Origin: Trichosphaerium sp. ATCC 40318
Taxonomy: Eukaryota; Discosea; Flabellinia; Trichosidae
Reading direction: 5' to 3'
DNA: 64,000 bases
NCBI GenBank assembly: GCA_038496445.1
Contig: JALMLS010000577.1
Span: 1,178,001 to 1,242,000, forward strand
Part shown: positions 25,054-35,133 of the stretch, piece after piece
Position numbering within the stretch: position 1 is the stretch's first letter
How the letters are laid out: each line of letters begins with the position of its first letter
The notes under the pieces: model-generated
Told to the model about the DNA's origin: nothing
Database searches by the model: none
The model's input: the letters and a program-made list of their open reading frames with translations, nothing else
Position numbers and translations under genes: made by a program

Positions 25054-25873
25054 TCAACCTGGCGCAGAGAACACTATATTGTGATGTACTATGAGTAAGC
25101 GTGTTATGTTAATTAAGCTTTCGTAATGGAGCAACTTCGGTTGTGTATAATCAGGGCACCGAAAGAGAATTGGTGCAAAGACTGTTGCCAAATTTCCAGA
25201 ATGTCTCAACTGACTACATTACGTTAGTTTCTGTGCGTTGATTAAAACGCACAGGCTTAACTCCACCAAGTACTCAGTCAAGCATTCAAGTATTCTATAA
25301 TTTACATTAGGTAACGTGTGTATTGTTGCTTTCAGTTCCACTAGTGCATCGTCATTGTTACTAAAATTGCCAATCAACACAAATTTATCATACATCTTAA
25401 AGGTGGTAATTGAGTCCTTTCCGTTTGTTAGAGCACATACAACAAGTTCTGCTTACAGGCAAAGTTCGAAAATATACTTTAAGTAGCAATGTTACATTGT
25501 GAATGTTTGCACTGGGCTCCAAGTTTTTTAATGCATCCACTTCACCTAGAGTTAGTGTGAATCAATTTTTAAGAAGTTCGAACTACCATTGTTGTATCTA
25601 TGTACTAGCTGGTTTACAACCTCCATGTCCCCTGATACGCGAAAGAGGCCACGTGGGCATACATCAGCACCTAATCCGTTAGATCAATAATATATTGAAG
25701 GTAGACCTTACCATACGTTTTGAGGAACTCAATACACTGGCTTACTGGCAAAAACATTAGATTAGAATAATATTCTAACGAACAACTGCACCAACTCTAG
25801 GTATCCTGTTTGTGTGTGGGCGTGGAGTCACACGAAATACCCCTGGTGCGGTTCTCGTTTCCTGATGGCTCAT
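25054..25873 (-). CDS. RhoGAP domain protein
   Basis: This gene has no long open frame. I reconstructed it from small exons on the minus strand, start ATG at 25873 and stop TGA at 25054-25056. The joined exons read SQCIEFLKTYGADVCPRGLF, then RVSGDMEVVNQLVHRYNN, VTLLLKVYFRTLPDSITTF, KMYDKFVLI, IHTLPNVNYRILECLTEYL and LRHSGNLATVFAPILFRCPD. This is the complete RhoGAP order with the catalytic arginine finger in GLFRVSG and the 'NLA-x-VFAP-x-L' helix. The family stimulates GTP hydrolysis by Rho-type GTPases. At roughly 210 residues it is little more than the domain itself. The first exon junction (near 25770-25795) is uncertain. Confidence 0.82.
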
Positions 25874-25989
25874 AGTGCAAAGAAGCTAAAAACCCAAATG
25901 GACTCTCAGTAGTTTACCTGTAGTTGATTCATCAAACTGTTATTTAGAGTCAAAAAAAGTAGGACAAGTTTGGTGGATTGTATATTTTT

Positions 25990-26607
25990 TTACATTGAAG
26001 CTAGACTATTCAATACCGCTGCAAGTTTTGCGTCTGTTGTGCCATGAGTTTCACGCATGCAGTTACTAAAGCTGTCCCACAAGGCGTCACAAGTACTGAT
26101 CTCTTCTTTGGAGAGTGTTTGTTGGCGTGCCACTGCACGACAGGCAGTCAATGATACATAGTCAGATCCGCACTTCTGGTTGCGTAAGGACTTTACACAG
26201 CTCGCACACACGTCGTCATCTGTTACGTCCTTTCTACTTTCTGCCTTTGTCGCCCACAGTTTAATGTGTTTCGGTTTTTTAGTGCCTACGACGCTGGGAT
26301 TTAGGCCAGTAGGCGTAGTGGATGGTTTCAAAGACGTTTTGAGTTTGCACAGGGACCATCTTAGCCATGTTTCATTACATTGGCTAACATCACTCTCATC
26401 GAGCATCTGTTGCGTCGAGAGCATCATACACGACATATATTTGATTTGATAGTTACCACATGGCTTTGTTCTTAAATTGACAATACATGTTTGACAGAGG
26501 TCTTCTTCTACGCTTTTGAGCGTTTTACGTGTAGTTTTTGGCGTTGCCCATAATCGTAGCGCTGTAGTGCCTACAATTGGCGCAGAAGCCGGAGGCTCGC
26601 TTCCCAT
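25990..26607 (-). CDS. Tandem twin-CX9C (CHCH) protein
   Basis: A single frame, with ATG 26607 as the first in-frame Met. It holds two copies of the same module: CxxC (CQTC; CASC), then C-x9-C (CGNYQIKYMSC; CGSDYVSLTAC), a 16-17 residue spacer, and a second C-x9-C (CNETWLRWSLC; CDALWDSFSNC). Paired CX9C helices are the hallmark of CHCH proteins, which are imported into the mitochondrial intermembrane space and oxidised by Mia40. A Pro/Thr-rich linker joins the copies, each preceded by a similar LWATPKTTRK / LWATKAESRK segment, so the protein arose by internal duplication. Double CHCH proteins are few (NDUFA8 is one), and the extra CxxC makes this distinct. Identity beyond the fold is unknown. 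Confidence 0.7.
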   Translation of the reverse strand: MGSEPPASAPIVGTTALRLWATPKTTRKTLKSVEEDLCQTCIVNLRTKPCGNYQIKYMSCMMLSTQQMLDESDVSQCNETWLRWSLCKLKTSLKPSTTPTGLNPSVVGTKKPKHIKLWATKAESRKDVTDDDVCASCVKSLRNQKCGSDYVSLTACRAVARQQTLSKEEISTCDALWDSFSNCMRETHGTTDAKLAAVLNSLASM

Positions 26608-26835
26608 AGATGCGTTGGGGGTTGTTTTGGGAAGCACTGAGTTTAAAAGTGCCGTTGACTTAACCGTACACTATTCGACTTTTACACTTACTGATCAAAT
26701 TACACCTGCGGCGTTCTGACAACAGTAAAACAAGAGACCCTCTGCGCTTACCTAAAAAGCACGTGACTTGCCTATAAACACTTCATAGCATGCAATTAAG
26801 AGTTTGACTTTCTTTAGAGAGTGTGGTGACACGAT

Positions 26836-28474
26836 ATGAATATAATATACATAATTAGCGTATTCGCATGTGTTATAGTTTGTTTGGGTGGAATTTGCAC
26901 CCAAAGAGCCAGTGACAACGTTAAAATGGCAGATGGCTTGGTATATAGCGCATTTCAAGATGTGCAAGCGCAACTCGTAGCAAGTTCTTTTCCTACAGAC
27001 GAAACTGGCCTGATTGGGCGCAATAAGCAATGGGGCACATTAATATCAGCTAGATTCCAAGTACGGTACTTTTCTAGTTCACAGTTTTAATAACGTGCAC
27101 AGATTGGTGCTGGCAGAGCCTTACGTGTGGCCTTGCAAGCTTCAAATCAAGACAAGCAAGTGTGAAGTTTTTACTTTAGTAACAGTCGTAGGATGTTATC
27201 AGCCATGCTGGCAATTGAAGTGGCGTGGAATACGACTGATCAGACTACAGGAGAGATGATAAGGTACTTCACCTATTGCGATAGCAACTTCTTTTTAGCT
27301 GACACGTGTTATTTAGCTTTGCTCCACCTGATGCTAATGGCACTTTAACTATAGCTGATAAAGCAAGCGCTGCTGCGTTTGCAATGGGGAGCTTTTGTGT
27401 TGCTCAAATGGCCGTTGAAAATAGGTAACAATGACTTACTAGAAATTGATAAAGTTTACTTTCTTGAAGCACTTTTGAGGATGTATCTGTACGGTCAAAG
27501 GCACTTCATTCAATTATTGCTAAAGCGCTTGGTTGGTTGTACACTGTGCGCACAGAATTATTCGCTGTAGACAAGTTAGCACCCAATAGATTACTCTTTG
27601 ATGCTAGATCTATGATCGGTTGTGCTACACTTGTGGAAGACACAATACCCTCAAGCGAGTTCATTGAGCTAATGTCAACTGGAGTGATGTTCATTGATGA
27701 GGCTTTAAAACAACAAAGACCAGATGGAGTCTTTATAGAAAAGGGTGGTCATGATACCTCTTATCAAGGTAAAAAGAGCGTAATATAATCACGTCTAGAT
27801 TCCTAATTGTGAAGGTGTTGCGCTTGAGATTGGATTTGATGTTACTCTGGCATTAGGTAATAGCTCTGTTAGTACTTGCCAACAATTATTCAGTGCACTG
27901 AATAATGGGACGCTCTGGGAGGCATCGAGGTAACAGTTTAGCTCAATCATTAACTAATATATTATAGAGTATTGATTTCCGGCCAATTAGACAGCACGAA
28001 TAACACAAGAACTTGTGGTGGCGGCGAGTCTTTCTTAGGAAATCCGAAAGATGCTGATATTCCTGCAATTTTCTCAGGCCTTGCCTTCAATGGTATTATC
28101 CTTTCAACTGAAATAATACTAAACTATTGTTAGGAGAGGTTGGGCTTACACCCAATGCGTCTAGTGCAGCAAGAAGGTACTAAAGTTAAAATAATGCTCA
28201 ATAAGCTAAGTCCATTTTTAGACTTGCCACGTGGTACTCAACCAACCCATCACCAACGTGTTTCGAGTTTAACATAACTTCACCTTCAACCATATCACCA
28301 CTTGCACCTCAGCAACCAAGCTCAGAACCTACAACCGTTCCACCACTTGCATCTCAGCAACCCAGCCCAGAGCCTACTTCAGTTGCTTCTTCGCTGTCTC
28401 CCATCACTTTTAGAATGCAAGGATCAATGATGCTAGCAATTATGGTCTTGTTTTGCACAGCTTTGTTTGATTAG
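26836..28474 (+). CDS. Secreted, probably GPI-anchored protein with unknown catalytic or lectin domain
   Basis: The start is ATG 26836 and the stop is TAG 28472-28474, with about nine exons. The N-terminus is a clean signal peptide (MNIIYIISVFACVIVCLGGI). The central domain includes LTIADKASAAAFAMGSF, KALGWLYTVRTELFAVD and PDGVFIEKGGHDTSYQG. This last, Gly-rich, 'DG...GG-D-SYQ' patch recalls polysaccharide lyase and other carbohydrate-active folds, but I cannot name a family. The C-terminus has a Pro/Ser/Thr-rich stalk with a duplicated PLA-QQPS-EPT unit, then a hydrophobic tail (MMLAIMVLFCTALFD), the pattern of a GPI-anchor signal. It is therefore likely a cell-surface or wall protein. One intron (27156-27191, only 36 nt) uses a GC donor (AA|GCAAGT). 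Confidence 0.65.
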
Positions 28475-28592
28475 TTAAAAAAAAACACTCAATGAATTCA
28501 TGATGGTTTATTTACATTGGTTCATACAAGATATTTGCTAGCTCTTGTTACAAACTTTCTATTTCTTTTTTACCGCGCTTAAAAATGTAGCA

Positions 28593-31500
28593 TTACAACG
28601 CTGCGTTTGCACGGCTATTTAACATATTGGCAAATTCTTTTTGGTCCTCCTCTAACTTGCGTCTTTTCTTTTGTGCTCTCCTGTTCTTAACACCACCGTA
28701 ACCCTAAGTACAGCTTGTAAGAAACCAAATTGATTTCAAGTACCAAAAACAAAGTACCTTGCGTGTTTCATTATCTAATTTACGCTTAAATTTTCTGTCC
28801 CTGCGTTTCATTGCTAATTCATTCTCTTCTTTGCCTTCCATATGATACCAGCGACGTGTAGGAGCATTACTGGGATATAATCAGTGACAAGAAACGTTAG
28901 GAGTTAGGAGGGATGCGTACGGATTTCTGAATTGTTTTACAGTCATTGGTGGGCGTTTCTTGTCAAACTCTCTAACATCACGATCAACGAGAGAATCCAA
29001 GTTGGCAATGTCATCATCAGCATTGTCTATTTGCATTCTGCTATCACCAGCTTTGAATAAAGGCTTTTTCTTGGTTGCTTGAGTCAATGCTTCAGATATT
29101 TGTGTATCTCTTTCCTATCTCTTTGGTTAACAAAACCTTCGCTGCTTTCTGTTGGTGTAGGTACCTTCTTTAGCTCAAATTCCTTAATCTTTCTTAGTTT
29201 TTTATTTCTCTTTTTACGTTGGTTCTTTCTGCGATTCTTGATGGTCTTCCAAGACTCTTTCTTTGGTTTTGGAACTTTGAATTCTCCGTTTTCATCAATG
29301 ACAGCCTCATCAACCTTTGAGTCATCGGTGGTTTTAGGTGCTTGTGAATCCAGCATAGGTGGTAGAAGATCTGTTACTACATCAATATCACCCATGTTAG
29401 TTCTTTGTCTAACAGCTTTCTTGAGCTCTTCATCGTAGTCTTTAACACCTGTAAAAAAAAAGTTTAGAAATAGAGAAGTATCCATTTTATTAAAGCGTAC
29501 CAGAACCCTTTTGACTCAATTCCTTCTCACGTCGTTTTCTTAGCTTTGAACGTGCTTGAATACGTTGAAGTTTTCGCTCACGAACGCGTAACTTTGTCCT
29601 ACAAAAGAGATTAGACCTGATTGTCTATGTGTCATAAAGCACGTACATATCGTCTACAGCAAATTCAACAAATGGAATGTGCTTTTCACCAAAGATTGTG
29701 GCATTGGCATTTATCAATCGTAGAGCACGAAGAGCTGGCGCATGCTCTGCGAATTGAACAAAACCATATCCGGCTGAAAGTGGTTTGTTGTTTTTATCTG
29801 TAAATGTCTTATGGTACTGGATCTTAACTTGCTCAATTACTGGTACTCTCTCATCTGATTTATGACCGAATTTTAAGAACAAGTCACGAAGACCTCGTTC
29901 ATCAAACCATTGCGGTAGATTATATACTATTAAACGCCTATCTGAAAGATGGAAGTTTACATTCCTGAATAAAACCAGTTAGATAAGAAAACTTTAATCC
30001 AAAGATACGCTTACTTGAGCTTGGCATCTTTTGATTTCTTTGCCTTTAACAGCATAATATAAACACGTTTAGGAATATCTAAACCGTCTCCTTGTAGTCC
30101 TATGAAGAGCACGTAAGGATCGGAAATATTGCATATAGAACAAGAAAGTCAAATCTAGGCTTGCACTACATACCTCCCTCGCTAGCCAAACGCAAATTTC
30201 TGTTATCATTTTTGAATTGTTTTGATTTACGTTCAATCTGTTTTGCCTGACCTTTTGGTACAGCTAGAGATACAACAAGTGGCATGTCGTCAACATAAAT
30301 TTCAGAGTATTCGCTCATCATACGGGCGTCTTCCACTAACGGGAGGTGTCAATGTAAGTTAATTCAAAATGTATTCTTACCTGATAGTTCTTTGCGATTT
30401 TTGTTTATAAGGTAAGCCTCATAAGCTGAGGTGACAGCTTTAAGAGCGTTCTCAGAGCTTCGGTACTACCAATGACATAAGAACAATTTGTTTTGGTTTT
30501 CTTTAAAGGTACCTTGACAAAAGCTTTACCAAGAGGTTCTTTGGTTTCCCTGTCTTTAACAATTGCAACATATGCAAGTTTACCATATCTCCCAAACCTA
30601 TAATAACTATCAGCGCCCATTTGAATAAATATAAGCCATCATACGCTTCACGCAAGTCTTGTTCAGTAGTTTCGTAAGAAAGATTTCTGACGAACAACGT
30701 CTTGTTTTCTTCAACATCTATAACCATTGATTAACAACGAGCAACATTTCAACGAGTGCACCTTCTGTTTCTTGTCTATCTCTCCATCTAGCTTTTTTCT
30801 TTTTGCTTCTACTACTAGATGAAGACGAAGAGCTAGAGGAAGAGCTGGAAGAAGAACTTGAAGAGGAGCTCTCCTCATCCGATTGGTCTGATTCTGATTC
30901 TTCACCTGAGCTAGATGATGATTCGCTGCTATAAAAAAAGTTACTAATAAACTAGTTGTAAGGGTACTTACCCTGACTCATCACTGGATGATTCTGAATC
31001 AGAGTCACTGCCACTTGCGCTTGAGTCATCATCAGTTTCTGCGATTTATCATTAGGGATCTGATAGGGAGAATAGTAAAGTACGTTTGGCAAGATATGCA
31101 TTCTTAGATATTGCGAAATCTACAGCGATAGGCCAACCATTAAGCTCTTGGTCATTTGCTTCCTTTACAGCCTTCTCTGTGTGTTTTCTCTCAATGAAAT
31201 TGATAAACGCGAAAGGTTTGACAACACCTTCATCATTTCTTGGACGTGTCACTTCATATACCGGCCCAAAGAACTCGAACAAGTGTTTCAAATGTTGTGT
31301 AGTCACCTGTGAGTATTGTTAGGCCAGGAAACCACTTAACTGTCAAACGTACACTTCTAGCCAAGTTTCTTACAATAATTCTGTGCCTTTTTATGGATGA
31401 TTCATCTAAAAGCTTCGCTCTAAATTTCTTTTTTTGTATCGTGATCTTTTCAAGTTTAATCTTGGCCATGGCTGCGTCCTGTGAGTTCATTAGTGTTATC

Positions 31501-32537
31501 ATAATATGTATAATAACTAGAAACGTGCCTTGACTCTCTTGTAAATGACAACAGCTGTTAGTGGTCCAAACTTAGCAGGGAACTCCATCCTAAAGTACCA
31601 GTGAAAATATGTCCTTTTTTTTTCCGTTTGTTAAGTTGCTTACTTTTCTGCATTTGTAGAATACTTTTGAACATTCGTCCAAAGTGCATGATATTTGACA
31701 CCTTTAGGTACATTGTTTATCATTACAGTACGTTGAGCGCTATACCATTAAATTAGTATTTGAGATAATCGAAGAATAAACGCACATCTCCTTGTCAAGA
31801 ACATTTTTTGTTAGAACGTTTTCTCTGGGTCTTGCGTATTCTAGAAATAGCACGTTGCCTCCCATTTTTTTTTTCTAACAATGTAAAATTAGATAATTGC
31901 AAGGTACAACGTTAGAATTTGAAGCGGAATGGTTGTGTCAAAGAAAAAAAAAAAAAAAAAAAAAGAACATACGTTTAGCTTGCGCATTGCTTGCGTTGCT
32001 GCTTCTTCAGTCTCACTTTTTACAGTAAGTAATAAGAAACCCGTTTATAAATTATAAAAGCAAACCCGTTAGGCGTACAAATGGATAAAAGCGAATCCCT
32101 TGCATGTTGTAGTCCCTGTAAGAAATAGTTAATCACATGAGAATAAAATAATGGCCAAAAAATACGCGTCAAAACGAAAAAAGAAAAGTAAATACGCTGA
32201 TTTCGTTCTGCTAGGCATGTAACTACGCGTACCTTTTTCTGTGATAAGTAAAACCCTTGTAATTGTCCCTACACGAGCGAAATGCTCTTCCACCATGTAA
32301 AATAAATGTCAGCAGGTCACTAGAGTATCTACGTATCTCTTTTGTGCAGTCTTTGGGTAATCCTTGTACATAGAGCTTATTCAGTTTTAATTTACGGCGT
32401 GTATGCTCATTTGCTGGTTTTTTGATATTTTCTTGATTCTCTTCCTTTTGTTCCTCATCGCTGCTATAATCGACTACGTCGCTATCCACGCTGTCTTCAT
32501 CGTTACCGCTCAACGACGCGATATCACTGTCGCTCAT
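28593..32537 (-). CDS. RBM28: RBM28/Nop4-type nucleolar RNA-binding protein, four RRMs
   Basis: The start is ATG 32537 and the stop TAA is at 28593-28595, with roughly eighteen short exons. An acidic N-terminus (MSDSDIASLSGNDEDS) precedes four RRMs. RRM1 has KLYVQGLPKDC and KGFAFIHFETEEAA. RRM2 has RIIVRNLARSVTTQHLKHLF and KPFAFINFIERKHTEKAV. After a long Ser/Asp/Glu tract, RRM3 has TLFVRNLSYETTEQDL and GKAFVK. RRM4 has RLIVYNLPQWFDERGL and GYGFVQF. The C-terminus is Lys/Arg-rich (NRRKNQRKKRNKKLRK). This order, and the size of RRM4 with its basic tail, match RBM28/Nop4, required for 60S pre-rRNA processing. The intron at 31479-31528 has a GC donor (AAG|GCACGT). The intron near 31890-31980 contains a 22-base homopolymer at about 31947-31968. 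Confidence 0.88.
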
Positions 32538-32879
32538 GTGAGAATTTTAGAATAAAAAAAAACAATGCGTCAAATAATTCCCTTAACCAAGATTTTTTTA
32601 GTACTGCCGACTTAAATGCTTAGCAGAATGCACTTTTTGCCTCTCGTACGCCCTTGTTTGTATCTAAGTCGGAGAATTTTGAGACTCAGTCACACGTGCA
32701 ATGCTACTATTTTTTGAATTGTTTCAAAATATAGCCAATGGCTCTTCAACAATCAAACTGTCCGTTTGTACTTTTATTGCGTTAGTACACTGGTGAAGGG
32801 CAACTTTAGTTACACAACTGCTGTTATATTGTCTGAAATAAGACATTTTTGTAATTGTAATTTCTAGACATTTGACATG
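32538..32879. other. Intergenic region
   Basis: Upstream of the RBM28-like gene and downstream of the small WH2-like gene, both on the minus strand. No coding feature or repeat is seen; the RBM28 promoter is presumably here. Confidence 0.4.
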
Positions 32880-33360
32880 TTACTTTGTCATGTCTCTATC
32901 ACTGCTCTTCTTTAAGAGCGACCTAAAATCTGTGGTTGGCTTTTGTTCTTCCTTTTTGGGTGTGTTTGTGGGTTTTTTTGTCTGTTTCAGTTTAATAGGA
33001 CCTCCACCGAATAGAGCACCAATACCACCCTTTTTTACACCTGGTGTAGGTACCATAGGTTTTCTGGATGGTACTGAAGGTTCAGGAGCTCCCTTTAATG
33101 TACAGTAAGCATGAGTAGTCCAATGTTGGAACATGGTGCGCACCTGAGGTGTTGATTTAGTGCTAACTTCGGACCGGCTGACTTGTCCTTTTTGGATTAG
33201 CGCCTCACGCTGCTTCTCAAGGGCTCTGGCCGCGTATACTGTGCTTGGTGGCCTTTGTATTAACTATTAATTAAAGTACCTCTAAAAACGCTCACCGTCT
33301 TCTTCTACGTGGTTTAGAGAGCTTCTTAATATATGTAAGGCGTGGTTTAGAGCTACCCAT
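32880..33360 (-). CDS. Small basic protein with a verprolin/WH2-like segment
   Basis: The start is ATG 33360 (MGSSKPRLTYIKKLSK) and the stop is TAA 32880-32882. About three exons give some 130 residues. The segment KKGGIGALFGGGPIKLKQ resembles the WH2-adjacent 'GGLFAGGMPKL' block of verprolin/WIP proteins, which bind G-actin and WASP. It is followed by DFRSLLKKSSDRD. The middle has a helix (STVYAARALEKQREALIQKG). Only the second exon junction (GAPEPSVPSRKP) is secure; the acceptor at 33274-33275 was chosen to keep frame. An actin-related role is plausible but weakly supported. Confidence 0.5.
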
Positions 33361-35133
33361 TAAATCTAAAGCCTAAAAAGGTTAGGGACCGTTTTTCGTT
33401 GGTCTCACATAACATACAGAGCTCTCGACGAGTTTAAATGTAAAAGTGACACTAATCTCGCCCGATTCTTTTCGGTTATCCACGAAAGAAGACACATTAG
33501 TTTCTAAACCCATGTTTGGATGCTGGTCTTGGTGGTGTGCTAGAGATTTGACTTAAACAGAATTTGTGTCAAAAAAAACGGCCTGTTGCACGAGTTGCAG
33601 CCTAGAGCCAGATTACGTAAGCATTCCACACATGCTTATCGGCTTTAAAAGATGCTGTTAAACAAGGTAGTGGAGTGTGAGAGCATAAAATTACGTTGTA
33701 AGCACGGAAAAAAGTACTTACTTAAAAGCAACAACTTTTTGCCTTAAAAGGAAAGTAGCAACGTAAAACTCCTTGAACACGGTTTCATGATGCCTGCACA
33801 TTACACAGACTTTTAATTGTTCCAAATATGTAGGAACTGAAGTTATAAGTGTTTTACAGCGTTTAGTGGCTAATGTTAATTGCTCTTTAAATCAAAGAAC
33901 AATACTATACAAGCGTTATTCGTGCGTAGGATATGCGTTTCCAAGCATAAAACGCTGTTTAAAACAAAAAGTGGTATAATGCCAGGCAATGCCATCGATA
34001 TTAGCTAAACTATATAAACAGATCATATACTGTTTCTGCATAGTCACGGTTTGGACGTTTTGCCCTAGCCTTTAATATTGGTTTTACGAAAAATTCCAGC
34101 TGTAGAAAACTGGGCCATTTTTAAAACACATAAATGTGCCAGCTAAAATACATCACTTGCAACGCATGTGAGTATATCGGTGGCAATAACTGAGATAAAA
34201 TTGATTGTTTGATAACTTTGGGGAAAAAAAAATGTAAGTGAGTACTTTTGGTGCAAACGCTATTGGCATGTATTTTTACAATTGATCATAGTGGCACCAC
34301 TATGCCATATACTCATTTTCTAATGAAGAAAAGTGTAGAACATAACATATAACATCAGTGTAGAATAGTAAACCTTTTGTTTCATCAAATATCATTCAAC
34401 AAACTCCCACATTTGACGCACTTTATTGTGCGTTTACTTTTCAATAACATGCTTTGAGGCTATTAAATACGACCATTGACACCTACTCAAAGTGATGAAA
34501 ACATAATTGATAATGTGTGCAATAAGTATAACTTAGCTAAACAATGCTTAAAACAAAATTAAACTACTTTTAGAGTCATTGTAACATCACTGTTGGTGAA
34601 TGTTTCATACTCTGTATATATTATTCACAGTATGTATGGCTTTTATTCAAGCGTCAATCATAAAAACTATTTTCAACATCAAAATAATTTTGTTTTAAAA
34701 GTGATGCTTACATAATCTGGCTCATTTCTGGAACACTTCATCAAGTATTGCTTTTTTGCAATGACAACTCATACTTCAGTATACCTGTGACCAAAAAGAA
34801 CTTTGGTAAACAAGAAAACGTGTAGACCATTTTTCGTACTTACTGATCGCACTTCAATAGCTATAATTATGAACAAGTGGTGCAACTGCTACCCTATGCA
34901 CAAGAACAAAAAGGTAAAGTATTAGACAAACATTGTTTTAAAGGATTCCATTACTCCACTTGCAAGCGCACACGAAAATACAATTGAGTCAACAATGAAC
35001 GACAAGAAAAAAAAAATTGAACTTGTCCAAAAAGCTGTCACAAAAAAAAAAAAACAGAAGGAAATGTTAAGGTATAATTAAGCCACCGTATTTCAAGCAG
35101 AAACCGCGTGTACACAAATAAACATCAAGTGAC
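33361..35133. other. Long intergenic region without recognisable genes
   Basis: About 1.8 kb of AT-rich sequence with stops in all frames. I found no exon chain, tRNA or long repeat. A short near-perfect palindrome, CATAGTGG-CA-CCACTATG, lies at about 34288-34305. It may hold the promoter and 5' UTR of the PDH E2 gene. A non-coding RNA gene here cannot be excluded by eye. Confidence 0.4.

Noticed and set aside
31947-31968. 22-base homopolymer tract
   Set aside because: It lies in an RBM28 intron and is an ordinary simple repeat.
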